Positions 20,594 to 30,800 of a DNA stretch of 32,091 nt are shown piece by piece. The DNA is from UBA1738 sp045577675 (GTDB taxonomy: Bacteria; Bacillota; Clostridia; UBA1381). Every line of letters begins with the position of its first letter. The first letter of the stretch is position 1. A program made the translations under genes and the position numbers. The notes below the pieces were generated by a model that worked only from the letters and a program-made list of their open reading frames with translations, was not told the origin of the DNA and did no database searches. The stretch is from the NCBI GenBank assembly GCA_045577675.1, contig JAZNIV010000082.1, positions 1 to 32,091 of the forward strand. Direction: 5' to 3'.

Positions 20594-22771
20594 TTACAGA
20601 TGCAATACTCTTTCTCTGATTTCCTGTGTTCTTCCCTGGTTCCAGAACTGAGTTCCGATATACCCGCAGGTACGTCTTGCAACATTAAGCTTTGTTTCAT
20701 CGGTATTTCCGCACTTAGGACATTTCCAGATTAGCTTTCCGTCCTCATCCTCTTTGATTTCAATTTCGCCGTCAAAGCCGCATACCTGACAGTAGTCAGA
20801 TTTTGTATTAAGCTCTGCATACATAATGTTGTCGTAAATAAACTTCATTACGTCCAAAACCGCCTCAAGGTTGTTCTGCATATTCGGGACCTCTACATAG
20901 CTGATAGCTCCGCCCGGTGAAAGCTGCTGGAACTGTGATTCAAATGCGAGCTTTTCGAATGCGTCAATTTCCTCGGTTACATGAACGTGATAGCTGTTTG
21001 TGATGTAGTTTTTATCTGTTACACCCTCAATTATTCCAAATCTCTGCTGCAGACATTTTGCAAACTTATATGTTGTACTCTCAAGCGGAGTTCCGTATAG
21101 ACTGAAGTCAATGTTGTGCTTTTCCTTCCACCTCTTGGTTGCAGCATTTAGGTACTGCATAACCTCAAGTGCAAACGGAGTTGCTGTTGGATCGGTGTGT
21201 GATTTGCCTGTCATATATTTCACGCACTCATAAAGACCTGCATAACCAAGTGAAATTGTTGAGTAGCCACCATAAAGGAGCTTATCTATAGTTTCACCCT
21301 TTTCCAGCCTTGCCAAAGCTCCGTACTGCCACAAAATCGGAGCAGCGTCAGAAAGTGTACCTTTTAATCTGTTATGTCTGCACATTAAAGCCTTATAGCA
21401 AATATCCAGTCTTTCATCAAAGATACTCCAGAACTTATCCATATTGCCGCCTGACGACAGTGCAATATCAACAAGGTTAATCGTTACAACGCCCTGATTA
21501 AATCTTCCGTAATACTTCGGATTTCCGTTTTCATCAACATACGGCGTAAGGAAGGAACGGCAGCCCATACAGGTATAGCAATTTCCGTTACCATTTTTGT
21601 CAACCTTCAGCTTGAGCATCATTTTTTCTGAGATATAGTCAGGAACCATTCTCTTTGCAGTACATTTAGCTGCAAGCTTTGTAAGGTAATAGTATTTTGA
21701 ATCCTCGTGGATATTATCCTCTTCAAGAACATAAATAAGCTTAGGAAATGCCGGTGTAATCCACACACCTGACTCATTCTTAACACCCACAATTCTCTGG
21801 TTGAGCATTTCCTCAATAATCATAGCCAAATCGTGTCTTGTTCTTTCGTCCTTTGCTTCATTAAGGTACATAAAGACCGTTACAAACGGAGCCTGACCAT
21901 TTGTTGTCATAAGAGTAACAACCTGATACTGAATCATCTGGCAGCCCTTTTTGATTTCCTCACGAAGTCTTTTTTCAACAACCTCTGCAATTATTTCCTC
22001 CCGGGCATCTGTGCCAAGTACTTTAAGCTCAGCCTCCACATCTTTTCTTATCTTCCTGCGGCTTACGTCTACAAAAGGAGCAAGATGTGTAAGAGAAATG
22101 CTCTGACCGCCATACTGACTTGATGCAACCTGTGCAATTATCTGTGTGGAAATATTGCAGGCAGTTGAAAAGCTGTGCGGAGTTTCAATCATTGTTCCTG
22201 AAATAACAGTGCCGTTTTGCAGCATATCCTCAAGGTTAACAAGGTCACAGTTATGCATATGCTGTGCAAAATAGTCCGCATCATGGAAGTGAATAAGACC
22301 CGTTTCATGAGCCTCAACAACCTCCTGCGGAAGAAGAATTCTCTTTGTGATGTCCTTTGAAACCTCTCCTGCCATATAGTCACGCTGAACACTGTTTACA
22401 GTCGGGTTCTTGTTAGAATTCTCCTGCTTTACCTCCTCGTTGTTACATTCAATAAGACTTAAAATCTGGTTATCTGTAGTGTTTGCAACACGAGCAAGGT
22501 TACGGGTAAAACGATATCTTATATATCTTTTCGCCGTTTCCGGAGCACCCTGTAGAATGATATGCGTTTCCACAAGCTCCTGTATTTCTTCCACTGAAAG
22601 GCTGCGGCTCATATCTCTGCAGTAATCCTCAATGACATTTACAATATATTCGATTTGTCTTTCGGACAGCTCTTTCTTCTTTTCTGTAGCATCGTTAGCC
22701 TTTTGTATAGCTCTTGTGATTTTTTCACGGTCAAAAATAACCTCTGTTCCGTTTCTTTTAATAATTTTCAT
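20594..22771 (-). CDS. nrdD: Anaerobic ribonucleoside-triphosphate reductase (class III)
   Basis: 725 residues. Reduces NTPs to dNTPs in the absence of oxygen, with formate as reductant in the well studied cases. N-terminal ATP cone (~1-95, IIKRNGTEVIFDREKITRAI...), large barrel domain with HFHDADYF, HNCDLVNLEDML and YTCMGCRSFL (active-site Cys), then the Zn ribbon CQVCGFDGE...CPKC and the glycyl radical loop RRTCGYIGTQFWNQGR near the C-terminus. Start at 22771 has AGGAGG upstream. First gene of nrdD-nrdG-dut. Two candidate NrdR boxes lie in the promoter region. Confidence 0.97.
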   Translation of the reverse strand: MKIIKRNGTEVIFDREKITRAIQKANDATEKKKELSERQIEYIVNVIEDYCRDMSRSLSVEEIQELVETHIILQGAPETAKRYIRYRFTRNLARVANTTDNQILSLIECNNEEVKQENSNKNPTVNSVQRDYMAGEVSKDITKRILLPQEVVEAHETGLIHFHDADYFAQHMHNCDLVNLEDMLQNGTVISGTMIETPHSFSTACNISTQIIAQVASSQYGGQSISLTHLAPFVDVSRRKIRKDVEAELKVLGTDAREEIIAEVVEKRLREEIKKGCQMIQYQVVTLMTTNGQAPFVTVFMYLNEAKDERTRHDLAMIIEEMLNQRIVGVKNESGVWITPAFPKLIYVLEEDNIHEDSKYYYLTKLAAKCTAKRMVPDYISEKMMLKLKVDKNGNGNCYTCMGCRSFLTPYVDENGNPKYYGRFNQGVVTINLVDIALSSGGNMDKFWSIFDERLDICYKALMCRHNRLKGTLSDAAPILWQYGALARLEKGETIDKLLYGGYSTISLGYAGLYECVKYMTGKSHTDPTATPFALEVMQYLNAATKRWKEKHNIDFSLYGTPLESTTYKFAKCLQQRFGIIEGVTDKNYITNSYHVHVTEEIDAFEKLAFESQFQQLSPGGAISYVEVPNMQNNLEAVLDVMKFIYDNIMYAELNTKSDYCQVCGFDGEIEIKEDEDGKLIWKCPKCGNTDETKLNVARRTCGYIGTQFWNQGRTQEIRERVLHL

Positions 22772-22940
22772 TTTGTACCTCCTGCATCCGAAAACCATCT
22801 TTGCTATATTTACTATATCCTGTATGTACGATTAATCGGCGGTTTTTTCGGACTTTCTTCCCTTCCCTCTTTATTCCTTTGTTTTTATTTACCAATCTAT
22901 GCTAAACCTCTATTGGTTGTCTTTTTATCGGACAATTCCT
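22772..22940 (-). other. Leader of nrdD
   Basis: About 160 nt between the promoter and nrdD, A/G-rich, with no recognised riboswitch or coding sequence. The Shine-Dalgarno AGGAGG lies at its end. Confidence 0.4.
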
Positions 22941-22968
22941 ATTATACCATATCTTGTTGCAAATGCAA
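22941..22968 (-). promoter_or_regulatory. Promoter of nrdD
   Basis: TTGCAT-16-TATAAT on the minus strand. NrdR box 1 overlaps the -10 and spacer. Confidence 0.55.
22944..22959. promoter_or_regulatory. Candidate NrdR box 1
   Basis: ATACCATATCTTGTTG. It keeps the CxATATnTTGT heart of the 16-bp NrdR consensus with two substitutions, and overlaps the nrdD -10. Confidence 0.5.
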
Positions 22969-22984
22969 GCATTTTTTTAAATTT

Positions 22985-23000
22985 TTTCAATATATTGTGT
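22985..23000. promoter_or_regulatory. Candidate NrdR box 2
   Basis: TTTCAATATATTGTGT matches the right 13 positions of the NrdR consensus (CwAtATaTwGtgt). It begins 41 bp from box 1, four helical turns, an arrangement reported for NrdR pairs. Confidence 0.6.
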
Positions 23001-23072
23001 GTTACAATTCTGTATCAAATAGTTTTTTTCCCTTACTTTTCCCGTAAAACCTCATTCCTGACAGCTTTACAG

Positions 23073-23105
23073 ATTGTCAACCCAAATATTTTTATGGTTG
23101 ACAAT
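23073..23105. promoter_or_regulatory. BirA operator of bioY
   Basis: Inverted repeat ATTGTCAACC-N13-GGTTGACAAT, matching the Firmicute BirA-type box (TTGTnAACC...GGTTnACAA). The right arm contains the -35 of the bioY promoter, so biotin-bound BirA would block it. Supports the biotin assignment of the gene. Confidence 0.8.
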
Positions 23106-23126
23106 ATCCATATTTAGTGGTATAAT
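23098..23126 (+). promoter_or_regulatory. Promoter of bioY
   Basis: Consensus TTGACA, 17-bp spacer and TATAAT. Its -35 is shared with the BirA box. Confidence 0.85.
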
Positions 23127-23159
23127 AAAATTATAAACACAATATGGGGTATATTTAGT

Positions 23160-23699
23160 ATGAAAAATTCGAAAACAAAAGATATGGTTCTATCAGCAAT
23201 TTGTGTAGTGCTTCTTATAATATCTGCCTGGATAACAATACCCGGAGCCGTACCTTTTACTATGCAAACCTTTGCCGTTGCTCTTGTCAGTGCCTTGCTT
23301 GGTGCGAAACGCAGCGTCTTGGCAGTTTCTACATATATATTATTGGGGCTGGTTGGACTTCCGGTATTTTCAGCATTTCAATCCGGCATTGGTGTTATTT
23401 TCGGTATAACCGGCGGTTATACCGTAGGATTTATATTTTTTGCTATGATTACAGGCTTTTTATGCAATTATTCAGGCAAAGGTCTGCCGGCAATGATTTT
23501 CTCTATGACAGCCGGACTTTTAGTATGCTACATTTTTGGCACAGCCTGGTACGTGCTTGTATATTTAAAGGACTTCCAAAAAATAAAGGCTGCTGTTTCT
23601 GCCTGCATTCTGCCCTTTATTATACCCGATTTTATTAAAATATCTCTTGCAGCAGCCTGTGCTGCTAAAGTAAAGAAATACAAAATAATTGACTTTTAA
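23160..23699 (+). CDS. bioY: BioY biotin transporter, ECF S component
   Basis: 179 residues with about six membrane helices. GAVPFTMQTFAVALVSALLG, LLGLVGLPVFSAF and FGITGGYTVGFIFFAMI are the BioY signature, including the Gly-rich segment that lines the biotin site. The protein binds biotin and delivers it through the shared ECF EcfAA'T module, which is not in this window. The BirA operator over its promoter shows biotin control. The Shine-Dalgarno (GGGG) is weak but close. Followed at 23726 by a riboswitch that serves the next gene, so the two are regulated separately. Confidence 0.93.
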   Translation: MKNSKTKDMVLSAICVVLLIISAWITIPGAVPFTMQTFAVALVSALLGAKRSVLAVSTYILLGLVGLPVFSAFQSGIGVIFGITGGYTVGFIFFAMITGFLCNYSGKGLPAMIFSMTAGLLVCYIFGTAWYVLVYLKDFQKIKAAVSACILPFIIPDFIKISLAAACAAKVKKYKIIDF

Positions 23700-23725
23700 A
23701 ATACTGTATGTTATTATAGTACGTA

Positions 23726-23768
23726 AAGTGAGTTCGAGACCTTCCTCACTTAAAACAAAACTAAAGGA
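23726..23768 (+). promoter_or_regulatory. preQ1-I riboswitch of queT
   Basis: P1 is a 7-bp stem AAGTGAG/CTCACTT with a 12-nt loop (TTCGAGACCTTC), then an A-rich tail AAAACAAAACTAAAGGAG that runs into the Shine-Dalgarno. The loop CCTT can pair with AAGG of that site as the pseudoknot. Size, tail and coupling to a QueT gene fit preQ1-I; the stem-loop size and tail resemble the known Thermoanaerobacter example. preQ1 would switch translation off. Confidence 0.78.
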
Positions 23769-23778
23769 GCAATTTAAT

Positions 23779-24255
23779 ATGAAAAAATCAAAAAAAATTA
23801 CGCAAAGTGCAATGATTGCGGCACTATATGTTGTGCTTACAATGCTTGCCAGATTGTTTGGCCTTGACAGCGGAGTTATACAGGTTCGATTTTCCGAAGC
23901 CCTGTGTATTCTTCCCTGTTTCACCCCCGCCGCCATTTCCGGGCTTTTTGTGGGGTGTCTTTTATCCAACCTACTATCAGGTGCAGTGCTTTGGGACGTG
24001 ATTTTTGGCAGCCTTGCTACTTTAATCGGTGCCATATTAACTCAAGTCCTTCGCAATAACCGCTTCTTAGCGGTACTTCCTCCGATTATTTCAAATACAG
24101 TCATAATCCCCTTCGTCTTAGCATATGCCTATGGTTTTGAGGGCGGTATTCCCTATTTTATGCTGACGGTCGGTATTGGCGAGGTTATTTCCTGCGGACT
24201 TTTCGGACTTCTTCTTTATTCAGCAATAAAAAAATCAAAAATATTTTCTATATAA
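23779..24255 (+). CDS. queT: QueT queuosine-precursor transporter, ECF S component
   Basis: 158 residues, about five or six membrane helices. VIQVRFSEALCILPCFTPAAISGLFVG... and GAVLWDVIFGSLATLIGA are the QueT family signature, which takes up preQ1/preQ0 as an ECF S component. The start at 23779 has AAAGGAG upstream, inside a preQ1-I riboswitch, which supports the substrate. The longer frame to 23689 would run through the riboswitch. A shared terminator follows. Confidence 0.92.
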   Translation: MKKSKKITQSAMIAALYVVLTMLARLFGLDSGVIQVRFSEALCILPCFTPAAISGLFVGCLLSNLLSGAVLWDVIFGSLATLIGAILTQVLRNNRFLAVLPPIISNTVIIPFVLAYAYGFEGGIPYFMLTVGIGEVISCGLFGLLLYSAIKKSKIFSI

Positions 24256-24259
24256 AATA

Positions 24260-24308
24260 ACTGTCTCAATAAGTGATTTTTCCTCACAAATTGAGACAGT
24301 CTTTTTTT
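24260..24308. terminator. Bidirectional terminator between queT and rpoC
   Basis: ACTGTCTCAAT/ATTGAGACAGT, a perfect 11-bp stem with a 19-nt loop; CTTTTTTT follows on the plus strand, and a T-rich stretch on the minus strand. Serves convergent queT and rpoC. Confidence 0.85.
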
Positions 24309-24310
24309 AA

Positions 24311-27300
24311 TTATTCGTCTTCGTCAACCTCATAACCGTCAATGGTAATAGACACATCCTTATATGCCTGCATACCTGTACCTGCCGGAATGAGCTTACC
24401 GATGATAACGTTTTCCTTAAGACCTAAAAGCGGGTCAACCTTACCTTTAATTGCAGCCTCGGTTAAAACCTTGGTTGTTTCCTGGAAGGATGCAGCTGAC
24501 AGGAAGGAATCCGTTGCAAGAGATGCCTTGGTAATACCAAGAAGCACCGGTGAGCACTGAACAAGGTTTTCACTGCCCTGCTCCTTCAGGATTTCATTTG
24601 CCTCCTCAACCTCAAAGCGGTCAACCATTGAACCGATCAGGAGATTTGAGTCGCCTGCATCTTCTACCTTAACCTTTCTGAGCATCTGCTTTGTGATGAT
24701 TTCAACGTGCTTGTCGTTGATGTCAACACCCTGCATACGGTAGGTTCTCTGTACTTCACGGGTTATATATGCCTGAACAGCACGTGTTCCGTTGATACGC
24801 AAAATATCGTTCGGGTAAGCAGAACCAACTGTAAGCTCGTCACCCTTTTCGATAACACTTCCGTTTTCAACCTTAATGGTTGAGCCGTAAGGAATTATAT
24901 ATGTCTTAGCTTCGCCAAGCTCGTCATTAGTAACAGTAACTTCACGGCGTCTCTTTTCTTCCTTAACGGTAACTGTACCGCTGATTTCCGAAAGAATTGC
25001 AAGACCCTTAGGCTTTCTTGCCTCGAAAAGCTCCTCGACACGCGGCAGACCCTGTGTAACGTCGGCACCGCCTGCAACACCGCCGGCGTGGAAGGTTCTC
25101 ATTGTAAGCTGTGTACCCGGCTCACCGATTGACTGAGCAGCGATGATACCTACAGCTTCACCTACGTTTACAAGCTTTCCTGTTGCAAGGTTCATACCGT
25201 AACACTTAGAACATACACCATTCTTAGTCTTACATGTAAGAGCACTTCTTATTTTAACAGCCTCAATGCCTGCAGCGATAATCTTGCCTGCCTGATCCTC
25301 TGTTATTAAAGTATCGCCTTTAGCAAGAACCTCGCCTGTTTCAGGATGGAGAACATCCTCAAGTGCAATACGGCCCACAATACGATCCTTAAGCGGCTCG
25401 ATAACCTCATTACCATCCTTAATAGCAGTAACTGTTTCACCTTCGTGAGTTCCACAATCCTTTTCACGAACGATAACGTCTTGTGACACGTCAACAAGTC
25501 GACGGGTAAGGTAACCTGAGTCAGCTGTTCGGAGTGCCGTATCGGTAAGACCTTTTCTTGCACCATGCGATGATACGAAATACTCAAGTACGTTAAGACC
25601 TTCACGGAAGTTAGCACGGATAGGAATTTCTACCGCTCTACCCTTTGTATCCGCCATAAGTCCACGCATACCTGCAAGCTGTCTTATCTGGTTAACGCTA
25701 CCACGGGCACCTGAGTCCGCCATCATAAAGATCGGGTTAAATTCATCCATGTGATCCATCATGGCTTTAGTAACCTTTTCGGTTGTAGCACCCCAAACCT
25801 TGATAACCTCGTTATATCTTTCTTCGTTTGTCAAAAGACCACGTCTGTACTTCTTAGCAATTGAGTCAATCTGCTTTTCAGCGTCAGCTAAAAGCTCCTG
25901 CTTCTTTTCCGGAACCTCGATGTCGCTTACAGAAACAGTAAGTGCACCAAGAGTTGAATACTTATAGCCTGTAGCCTTGATAAGGTCAAGAACCTCGGCA
26001 GTTTTGGTTGTATCGTGAGTTCTGATACAAGCAGCGATAATCTTTCCGAGAGCCTTCTTTCCGACAACCTCATTGATTTCAAGGTCAAACATTGTATCCG
26101 AGCCGTCGGTTCTGTCAACATTTCCAAGATCCTGCGGAATATTCTTATTGAATATCAGCTTACCCACAGTCGCATCAATAATTCTTGAATACGGCACACC
26201 GTGAATAACCTTTTCCTTGCGAACCTTAATAGGTGTATGAAGGCCTACTGCTTTATTATAGTATGCCAGCATTGCCTCGTCCTCTGACGAATAGTAATGC
26301 GGATGCCATTCTTCACTTTGGTCTCTTCCCGGGTAATCCTTACCGCCGATTTCGTCATGCTTAACTATTGTCAGGTAATAAGAACCCAAAATCATATCCT
26401 GTGTCGGAACTGTTACAGGATGTCCGTCCTGTGGCTTTAACAGGTTATTTGCAGAAAGCATCAAGAACCTTGCCTCTGCCTGTGCCTCAGGAGATAGTGG
26501 TACGTGAATAGCCATCTGGTCACCGTCGAAGTCGGCGTTATACGCAGTACAAACAAGCGGATGCAGCTTTAGTGCGTGACCGTCAACAAGCTTCGGCTCA
26601 AATGCCTGAATACCAAGTCTGTGAAGTGTAGGAGCACGGTTTAAAAGTACAGGATGCTCTTTTATTACATCCTCCAAAACATCCCATATTTCCGGCTTAA
26701 CCTGCTCAACCATACGTTTTGCACTCTTTATGTTATGAGCAAGGTTTCTTGCCACAAGCTCCTTCATTACAAAAGGCTTAAACAGCTCGATTGCCATTTC
26801 CTTCGGCACACCGCACTGATAAATCTTCATTTCAGGGCCAACTACGATAACTGAACGTCCTGAATAGTCAACACGCTTACCGAGAAGGTTCTGACGGAAA
26901 CGTCCCTGCTTACCCTTTAAGAGGTCAGAAAGAGATTTAAGTGCTCTGTTTCCTGGGCCTGTAACAGTTCTGCCGCGGCGTCCGTTATTAATAAGAGCGT
27001 CAACTGCTTCCTGAAGCATTCTCTTTTCGTTTCTGATAATAATATCAGGAGCACCAAGCTCTAAAAGTCTCTTTAGACGGTTATTTCTGTTGATAACACG
27101 TCTGTATAGGTCATTTAAATCAGATGTTGCAAATCTGCCGCCGTCAAGCTGTACCATCGGACGCAGATCCGGCGGAATTACCGGAACAATTGTCATAATC
27201 ATCCATTCCGGACGGTTTCCGGAAATTCTGAATGCTTCGATTACTTCAAGTCTTTTTATAATCTTAGCCTTCTTCTGTCCCTGAGAGCCTTCAAGCTCTT

Positions 27301-27877
27301 CTTTAAGCTCAGCGGAGAGAGCATCAAGGTCAATTTTTTCAAGGAGTGTCAAAATTGCTTCTGCACCCATTCCGCAGGTGAACTTATCACCGTATTTTTC
27401 ATATGCATCGCGGTATTCCTTTTCAGACAGAATTTGTCTTTCTTTAAGCTCTGTCTTACCCGGGTCAATTACGATGTATGCTGCAAAGTAGAGAACCTTT
27501 TCAAGGTTTCTCGGTGAAATATCAAGAGTAAGTCCCATTGCAGACGGAACACCCTTAAAATACCAAATATGCGATACCGGTGTTGCAAGGTCGATATGAC
27601 CCATTCTTTCACGACGAACCTTAGCCTTTGTAACCTCAACTCCACATCGGTCACAGACAACACCCTTATACCTTATCTTTTTATACTTTCCGCAATGACA
27701 TTCCCAGTCCTTTGTAGGTCCGAAAATCTTTTCGCAGAAAAGACCGTCTCTTTCCGGCTTTAGGGTACGGTAGTTAATTGTCTCCGGCTTTTTAACCTCG
27801 CCGTGAGACCAGCCTCTGATAGTTTCCGGTGAGGCTAATCCGATTTTTATTGCTTCAAAGCTATTAAATTCTAACAT
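24311..27877 (-). CDS. rpoC: DNA-directed RNA polymerase beta' subunit
   Basis: 1188 residues, full length for a clostridial RpoC. N-terminal zinc finger (CHCGKY...CDRCGVEV), AYNADFDGDQM with the three Asp that bind catalytic Mg2+, the bridge helix region and trigger loop (LTMRTFHAGGVAG), and the second Cys set CKTKNGVCSKCYG. Starts 15 bp after the rpoB stop, with GGAGGGG 7 bp upstream, so the two are co-transcribed. No unusual insertion was seen. Confidence 0.99.
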   Translation of the reverse strand: MLEFNSFEAIKIGLASPETIRGWSHGEVKKPETINYRTLKPERDGLFCEKIFGPTKDWECHCGKYKKIRYKGVVCDRCGVEVTKAKVRRERMGHIDLATPVSHIWYFKGVPSAMGLTLDISPRNLEKVLYFAAYIVIDPGKTELKERQILSEKEYRDAYEKYGDKFTCGMGAEAILTLLEKIDLDALSAELKEELEGSQGQKKAKIIKRLEVIEAFRISGNRPEWMIMTIVPVIPPDLRPMVQLDGGRFATSDLNDLYRRVINRNNRLKRLLELGAPDIIIRNEKRMLQEAVDALINNGRRGRTVTGPGNRALKSLSDLLKGKQGRFRQNLLGKRVDYSGRSVIVVGPEMKIYQCGVPKEMAIELFKPFVMKELVARNLAHNIKSAKRMVEQVKPEIWDVLEDVIKEHPVLLNRAPTLHRLGIQAFEPKLVDGHALKLHPLVCTAYNADFDGDQMAIHVPLSPEAQAEARFLMLSANNLLKPQDGHPVTVPTQDMILGSYYLTIVKHDEIGGKDYPGRDQSEEWHPHYYSSEDEAMLAYYNKAVGLHTPIKVRKEKVIHGVPYSRIIDATVGKLIFNKNIPQDLGNVDRTDGSDTMFDLEINEVVGKKALGKIIAACIRTHDTTKTAEVLDLIKATGYKYSTLGALTVSVSDIEVPEKKQELLADAEKQIDSIAKKYRRGLLTNEERYNEVIKVWGATTEKVTKAMMDHMDEFNPIFMMADSGARGSVNQIRQLAGMRGLMADTKGRAVEIPIRANFREGLNVLEYFVSSHGARKGLTDTALRTADSGYLTRRLVDVSQDVIVREKDCGTHEGETVTAIKDGNEVIEPLKDRIVGRIALEDVLHPETGEVLAKGDTLITEDQAGKIIAAGIEAVKIRSALTCKTKNGVCSKCYGMNLATGKLVNVGEAVGIIAAQSIGEPGTQLTMRTFHAGGVAGGADVTQGLPRVEELFEARKPKGLAILSEISGTVTVKEEKRRREVTVTNDELGEAKTYIIPYGSTIKVENGSVIEKGDELTVGSAYPNDILRINGTRAVQAYITREVQRTYRMQGVDINDKHVEIITKQMLRKVKVEDAGDSNLLIGSMVDRFEVEEANEILKEQGSENLVQCSPVLLGITKASLATDSFLSAASFQETTKVLTEAAIKGKVDPLLGLKENVIIGKLIPAGTGMQAYKDVSITIDGYEVDEDE

Positions 27878-27892
27878 ATCTTAACCCCTCCA

Positions 27893-30800
27893 TTAAAAAT
27901 CTTCCGGCGTAATGATGCCATCATCTTCAAAATCATCGGCATCCTCGTCATCATATTCAAAACCGTCTTCATCCATTTCCTCGAGAATCATATCATCCTC
28001 AATATCCTCATCAAAGTTCAGCGGAACATCGCCCTCTTCCATAGTCTGAACAAGCTCAGAATCTCTTGGAATATCATCTTCATCCAAAGATGCGTCAATG
28101 TCGATTTCCTCGCCGCCTCTGTCAAGGATTCTTACATCAAGTGCAAGTGCCTGCAGCTCCTTAACCAGTACTCGGAATGACTCCGGAACACCGGATTTTG
28201 GAATATTTTCACCCTTAACGATTGCTTCGTAAGTCTTAACACGTCCTACAATATCGTCAGACTTAACTGTTAAGATTTCCTGCAGTGTATACGCAGCACC
28301 GTAAGCCTCAAGTGCCCAAACTTCCATTTCACCGAATCTCTGTCCGCCAAACTGTGCTTTACCGCCGAGAGGCTGCTGAGTTACAAGTGAGTATGGGCCT
28401 GTGCTTCTTGCATGAATCTTATCATCAACAAGGTGATGGAGTTTAAGATAATGCATATATCCTACAGTAACCGGACTGTCAAAAGGTTCACCGGTTCTGC
28501 CGTCGTAAAGGATAGTCTTACCATCTTCGCTCTTACCGGCAAGACGAAGTGTTTCCTGAATATCTTCTTCAGTTGCACCGTCAAATACAGGTGTGGCAAT
28601 CTTCCAGCCAAGTGCTTTTGCCGCATAACCAAGATGCACTTCAAGTACCTGACCGATATTCATACGTGATGGTACGCCCAGAGGGTTAAGAACGATCTGA
28701 AGCGGTGTACCGTCAGGAAGGAATGGCATATCTTCTTCAGGAAGAATTCTTGATACGACACCCTTGTTACCGTGACGACCCGCCATCTTGTCACCTACAG
28801 AGATCTTTCTCTTCTGTGCGATATAACATCTTACCAACTGATTTACTCCAGGAGGAAGTTCGTCGCCGTTTTCTCTTGTGAATACTTTTACATCAACAAT
28901 GATACCGTTTTCACCGTGAGGAACTCTTAAGGAAGTATCTCTTACTTCTCTTGCCTTCTCGCCGAAGATTGCACGAAGAAGTCTTTCTTCTGCGCTAAGT
29001 TCTGTTTCACCCTTAGGTGTAACTTTACCTACAAGGATATCCCCTGCTCTTACTTCAGCACCGATTCTAACGATACCTCTTTCATCAAGGTCTTTAAGTG
29101 CATCTTCACCAACATTTGGAATGTCTCTTGTGATTTCTTCTGCACCCAGTTTTGTATCTCTTGCTTCTGATTCATATTCTTCAATATGAACAGATGTAAA
29201 TACGTCTTCTTTTACAAGTCTTTCGTTAATGAGAACAGCATCCTCGTAGTTGTAACCTTCCCATGTCATAAAGCCTATGAGGATGTTTCTTCCAAGAGCA
29301 ATTTCACCATTTGAAGTAGATGGACCATCTGCGATGATGTCACCTTTTGAAATCTTTTCGCCCACCTTTACGATAGGTTTCTGATTGATACATGTTCCCT
29401 GGTTTGAACGGAGGAACTTAATGAGTTTGTATGTCTTTAAGTCGCCTGATTTACCTTTGATTACGATTCTGTCTGCATCAACAGAGTGAACAACACCGTC
29501 TTCCGTAGCCAGTACACAGACACCTGAATCCTTGGCTGCCTTGTATTCCATACCTGTACCAACGATTGGTGATTCAGGATTAAGAAGAGGCACCGCCTGA
29601 CGCTGCATGTTTGATCCCATGAGGGCACGAACTGCGTCATCGTTTTCAAGGAATGGGATCATGGCTGTAGCAACTGAAACAAGCTGTTTCGGTGATACGT
29701 CCATGAAATCTACCTGTGACTTGTCGATTTCGATGAATTCGTCTCTGTCACGAACGATAATCTTGTCGTTTACAAATTTATTGTCCTTTGTCAAAGGTTC
29801 ATTCGCCTGAGCAATCTTGTATGTGTCTTCCACATCTGCTGTCATATAGACAATTTCGTCTGTTACAACACCGGTTTCTTTATCGACTTTTCTGTATGCC
29901 GCTTCAATGAAACCGTATTCATTGATTCTTGCATAGGTAGAAAGTGAGTTGATAAGACCGATGTTCGGACCTTCAGGAGTTTCGATAGGACACATTCTGC
30001 CGTAGTGTGAATAGTGAACGTCTCGAACTTCGAATCCGGCTCTTTCTCTTGAAAGACCACCAGGTCCCAATGCTGAAAGTCTTCTCTTATGTGTAAGTTC
30101 TGCAAGAGGGTTATTCTGATCCATAAACTGTGAAAGTTGTGATGAACCAAAAAATTCCTTGATAGCAGAAACAACAGGACGTGAGTTGATGAGCACCTGA
30201 GGTGTCACACCGTCAATATCCTGAATAGTCATTCTTTCCTTGACAACTCTTTCAAGTCTTGCAAGACCGATTCTGAACTGGTTCTGTAAAAGTTCGCCAA
30301 CGGCTCTGATTCTTCTGTTACCAAGATGGTCGATATCATCTGTGGTACCCATGCCGTAGGAAAGGTTATTGTGGTAGTTGATGGAAGCAAGGATATCATC
30401 GATGATGATATGCTTTGGAATAAGGTCATCAATTCTCTTCAAGAGTTCTGCCTTGATTTCTTCTTCCGATTCAAACTGTGTAAGGATTTCGTTCAATACT
30501 CCGTATCTTACCTTTTCTTTTATCTTAAGATCAGATACGTCAAATGGTACATGGTCACAAAGGTTGACCATACCGTTTGAAAATACCTTGATTTCTTTGT
30601 CTTCATACTGAAGGAATACTACATTGATACCTGCTTTTTCGATATTCATAGCAGCATCTGAAGAAATCATTTCGCCTTTTTTCACAAAGATTTCCCCTGT
30701 TTCTGCATCTACGATATCTCTTGCAGCAATACAGTTTTTGATTCTTGCACCGATAGCAAGTTTTAAGTTGAATTTATATCTGCCTACTTTTGAAATGTCA

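Noticed and set aside
19579..22771. dut-nrdG-nrdD as cargo of the second element or a prophage
   Set aside because: Phages do carry such genes, but these have NrdR-type control and lie next to bioY, queT and rpoBC with no phage gene in between. They read as chromosomal.
23127..23159. NrdR-like half site in the bioY leader (ACACAATATGGGG)
   Set aside because: Only one half matches and there is no partner at a helical distance.
29863..30174. Rifampicin-resistance changes in rpoB
   Set aside because: The cluster I residues (Asp, His and Ser equivalents) are those of susceptible enzymes.
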